DNA from: Phycisphaerales bacterium | GTDB taxonomy: Bacteria > Planctomycetota > Phycisphaerae > Sedimentisphaerales > Anaerohalosphaeraceae | Reading direction: 5' to 3' | Assembly (NCBI GenBank): GCA_011053245.1 | Contig: DRGS01000005.1 | Coordinates: 1 to 6,645 of the forward strand | Length of the DNA stretch: 6,645 nt | Shown here: in pieces, positions 5,556 to 6,645 of the stretch | Position numbering within the stretch: the stretch's first letter is position 1 | Layout: every line of letters begins with the position of its first letter | Notes under the pieces: model-generated | Seen by the model: the letters and a program-made list of their open reading frames with translations, nothing else | Told to the model about the DNA's origin: nothing | Databases searched by the model: none | Translations under genes and position numbers: made by a program

Positions 5556-6285
5556 TCCCGCTGGACAATTAGGTTCGAGTGTAGATGCACTGGTCAAAGA
5601 ATATGAGACGATCGCGCATAACCTCGCCAATATTAACACTACCGGTTACAAGCGCAGGGTTAACGCTTTTACCCGGGAACTGATGGATAAGATGGCAGAT
5701 CCCAAAGAAGTCGAACAAGGTGAAATAAACGTCAAAGGCGCACTTGACTTTACGATGGGTAATCTTCTAAAGACTGGCCGACCGCTTGATCTTGCGATAG
5801 GAAGCAAAGGATTCTTTGTCATAGAGACACCGGACGGGCCGCTTTACACAAGAAACGGGATATTCCATCTGGACAATACGACTGGCCAACTCATTGACAT
5901 AAACGGTCGTATGGTCGCAGGCACCGACGGTCCTGTTATCGTACCGAGCGGTATAGGCGAAAGCCAGATCGGTATCGCCGAGGATGGCCATATTATGGCT
6001 GGTGATACGGATATCGGGAATTTAAGGATTGTTGAGTTTGGCGAAGACGAGGGGAAACTCGTTTCGGTAGGTTACAATTGTTATATGGCACCTGACGGTG
6101 TGGAGCCGACAGATGCAGCGAACGCATTGGTCAGACAGGGTTTTCAGGAGAATTCCAATGTTAACCTGGCACAGGAATTGATAGCTATGATGAAGGTTTC
6201 GAGCCTTTACGATACGAACATGAAACTTTTGAGCAGACGCCGTGAAATCTCAAAGACGATAATCGGCGTTGCTAACGCTACTTAA
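5548..6285 (+). CDS. flgF: Flagellar proximal rod protein FlgF
   Basis: FlgF is a minor subunit of the proximal rod in the periplasm. The 245-residue product has the rod/hook N-terminal motif at 23-36 (AHNLANINTTGYKR), the core motif GNLLKTGRPLDLAIGSKGFF (71-90), LYTRNGIF (99-106) and the C-terminal helix (about 198-240: GFQENSNVNLAQELIAMM, then YDTNMKLLSRR). Length and lack of a large insert fit FlgF. FlgG is ruled out because the next gene is a better FlgG. The first 20 residues (MVNPAGQLGSSVDALVKEYE) diverge from the usual aromatic and alanine-rich start, and IANNLAN reads IAHNLAN. GGAGG at 5537-5541, inside the end of the PilZ gene, is 6 bases before the ATG; the 8-base overlap implies translational coupling. 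Confidence 0.87.
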   Translation: MVNPAGQLGSSVDALVKEYETIAHNLANINTTGYKRRVNAFTRELMDKMADPKEVEQGEINVKGALDFTMGNLLKTGRPLDLAIGSKGFFVIETPDGPLYTRNGIFHLDNTTGQLIDINGRMVAGTDGPVIVPSGIGESQIGIAEDGHIMAGDTDIGNLRIVEFGEDEGKLVSVGYNCYMAPDGVEPTDAANALVRQGFQENSNVNLAQELIAMMKVSSLYDTNMKLLSRRREISKTIIGVANAT

Positions 6286-6302
6286 ACAGATAGGAGTTTA
6301 TT

Positions 6303-6645
6303 ATGCTTAAGGCATTTTCCACGGCAGCTACAGGAATGGATGCCCAGCAGACAATGGTTGATTCGATAGCGAACAACCTTGCTAATATTAACACGAACGG
6401 ATTTAAGCGTTCGCAGGTCAATTTCCAGGATCTGCTCTACCTTAAGATACGTGACGCCGGGCGAGAGGTTGCTTCGGGAGTAACTGCACCGAGCGGTCTT
6501 GAGATAGGCAGCGGTGTGCGTATGGCATCTACGAACAAGGTTTTCACGTTAGGTGAATTTCAGGGTACGGGCAGGGACGAAGACATTGCCATACAGGGCG
6601 ACGGTTTCTTAGAGGTTACTATGCCAAATGGCGATAAACGCTATA
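6303..6645 (+). CDS. flgG: Flagellar distal rod protein FlgG, 5' part
   Basis: FlgG forms the distal rod that carries torque from the motor to the hook through the outer envelope. The visible 114 residues match the family start closely: LKAFSTAATGMDAQQ (2-16), IANNLANINTNGFKRS (22-37), FQDLLYLKIRDAG (41-53), LEIGSGVR (66-73) and GEFQGTGRDEDIAIQGDGF (84-102). The segment around 46-65 (LYLKIRDAG to TAPSG) is the FlgG-type insertion that separates it from FlgE and helps make the rod rigid. The frame is open to the right edge; the family is about 260 residues, so roughly 145 are missing. TAGGAG (6291-6296) lies 6 bases before the ATG. It follows flgF by 17 bases. Confidence 0.95.
   Translation, partial: MLKAFSTAATGMDAQQTMVDSIANNLANINTNGFKRSQVNFQDLLYLKIRDAGREVASGVTAPSGLEIGSGVRMASTNKVFTLGEFQGTGRDEDIAIQGDGFLEVTMPNGDKRY

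Noticed and set aside
2700..6410. Similar nucleotide stretches near the starts of flgE, flgF and flgG (NLANxNTxG[Y/F]K) as a DNA repeat
   Set aside because: They reflect the shared protein motif of the paralogous rod and hook family, not a mobile or regulatory repeat.

Overview
The window carries part of a flagellar hook and rod gene cluster and the divergent gene for its probable sigma-54-type activator. All complete genes are intact and base composition looks moderate and even. The host is Gram-negative-like: it has FlgF and FlgG rod proteins, sigma-54 control and a hook operon. A long FlgE, an NtrC-type regulator beside flagellar genes and dispersed palindromic repeats would fit the Planctomycetota (for example Phycisphaerae) or a similar environmental phylum. 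This placement is a weak inference, since no marker gene is present.

Layout. Bases 2-109 are the 3' end of an unidentified gene whose product ends in a membrane helix. Bases 110-309 lie between two convergent genes and hold short dispersed-type repeats, including a perfect 8-bp-stem hairpin. Bases 310-1692 (minus) encode a 460-residue bacterial enhancer-binding protein with a degenerate receiver domain, an AAA+ sigma-54 activation domain and a Fis-type helix-turn-helix. Bases 1693-2124 are the divergent control region. It contains a near-perfect -24/-12 promoter facing flgD, an upstream palindrome that could be the activator site, a consensus DnaA box and a leader hairpin.

From 2125 to the right edge the plus strand reads flgD (hook cap), flgE (hook), a membrane-anchored PilZ/YcgR-like protein, flgF and the first 114 codons of flgG. 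Gaps are 32 and 21 bases, then an 8-base overlap, then 17 bases, so this is almost certainly one transcript.

How it fits together. The regulator probably binds upstream of 2036 and remodels sigma-54 RNA polymerase to start the operon near base 2062. FlgF and FlgG build the rod and FlgE the hook under the FlgD cap. The PilZ protein, sitting between the hook and rod genes, is a candidate membrane-tethered cyclic di-GMP sensor or flagellar brake made together with the structure it may control. The most interesting points are this PilZ protein and the regulator, which has lost the phosphorylation pocket and has GSFTSA in place of the canonical GAFTGA loop.
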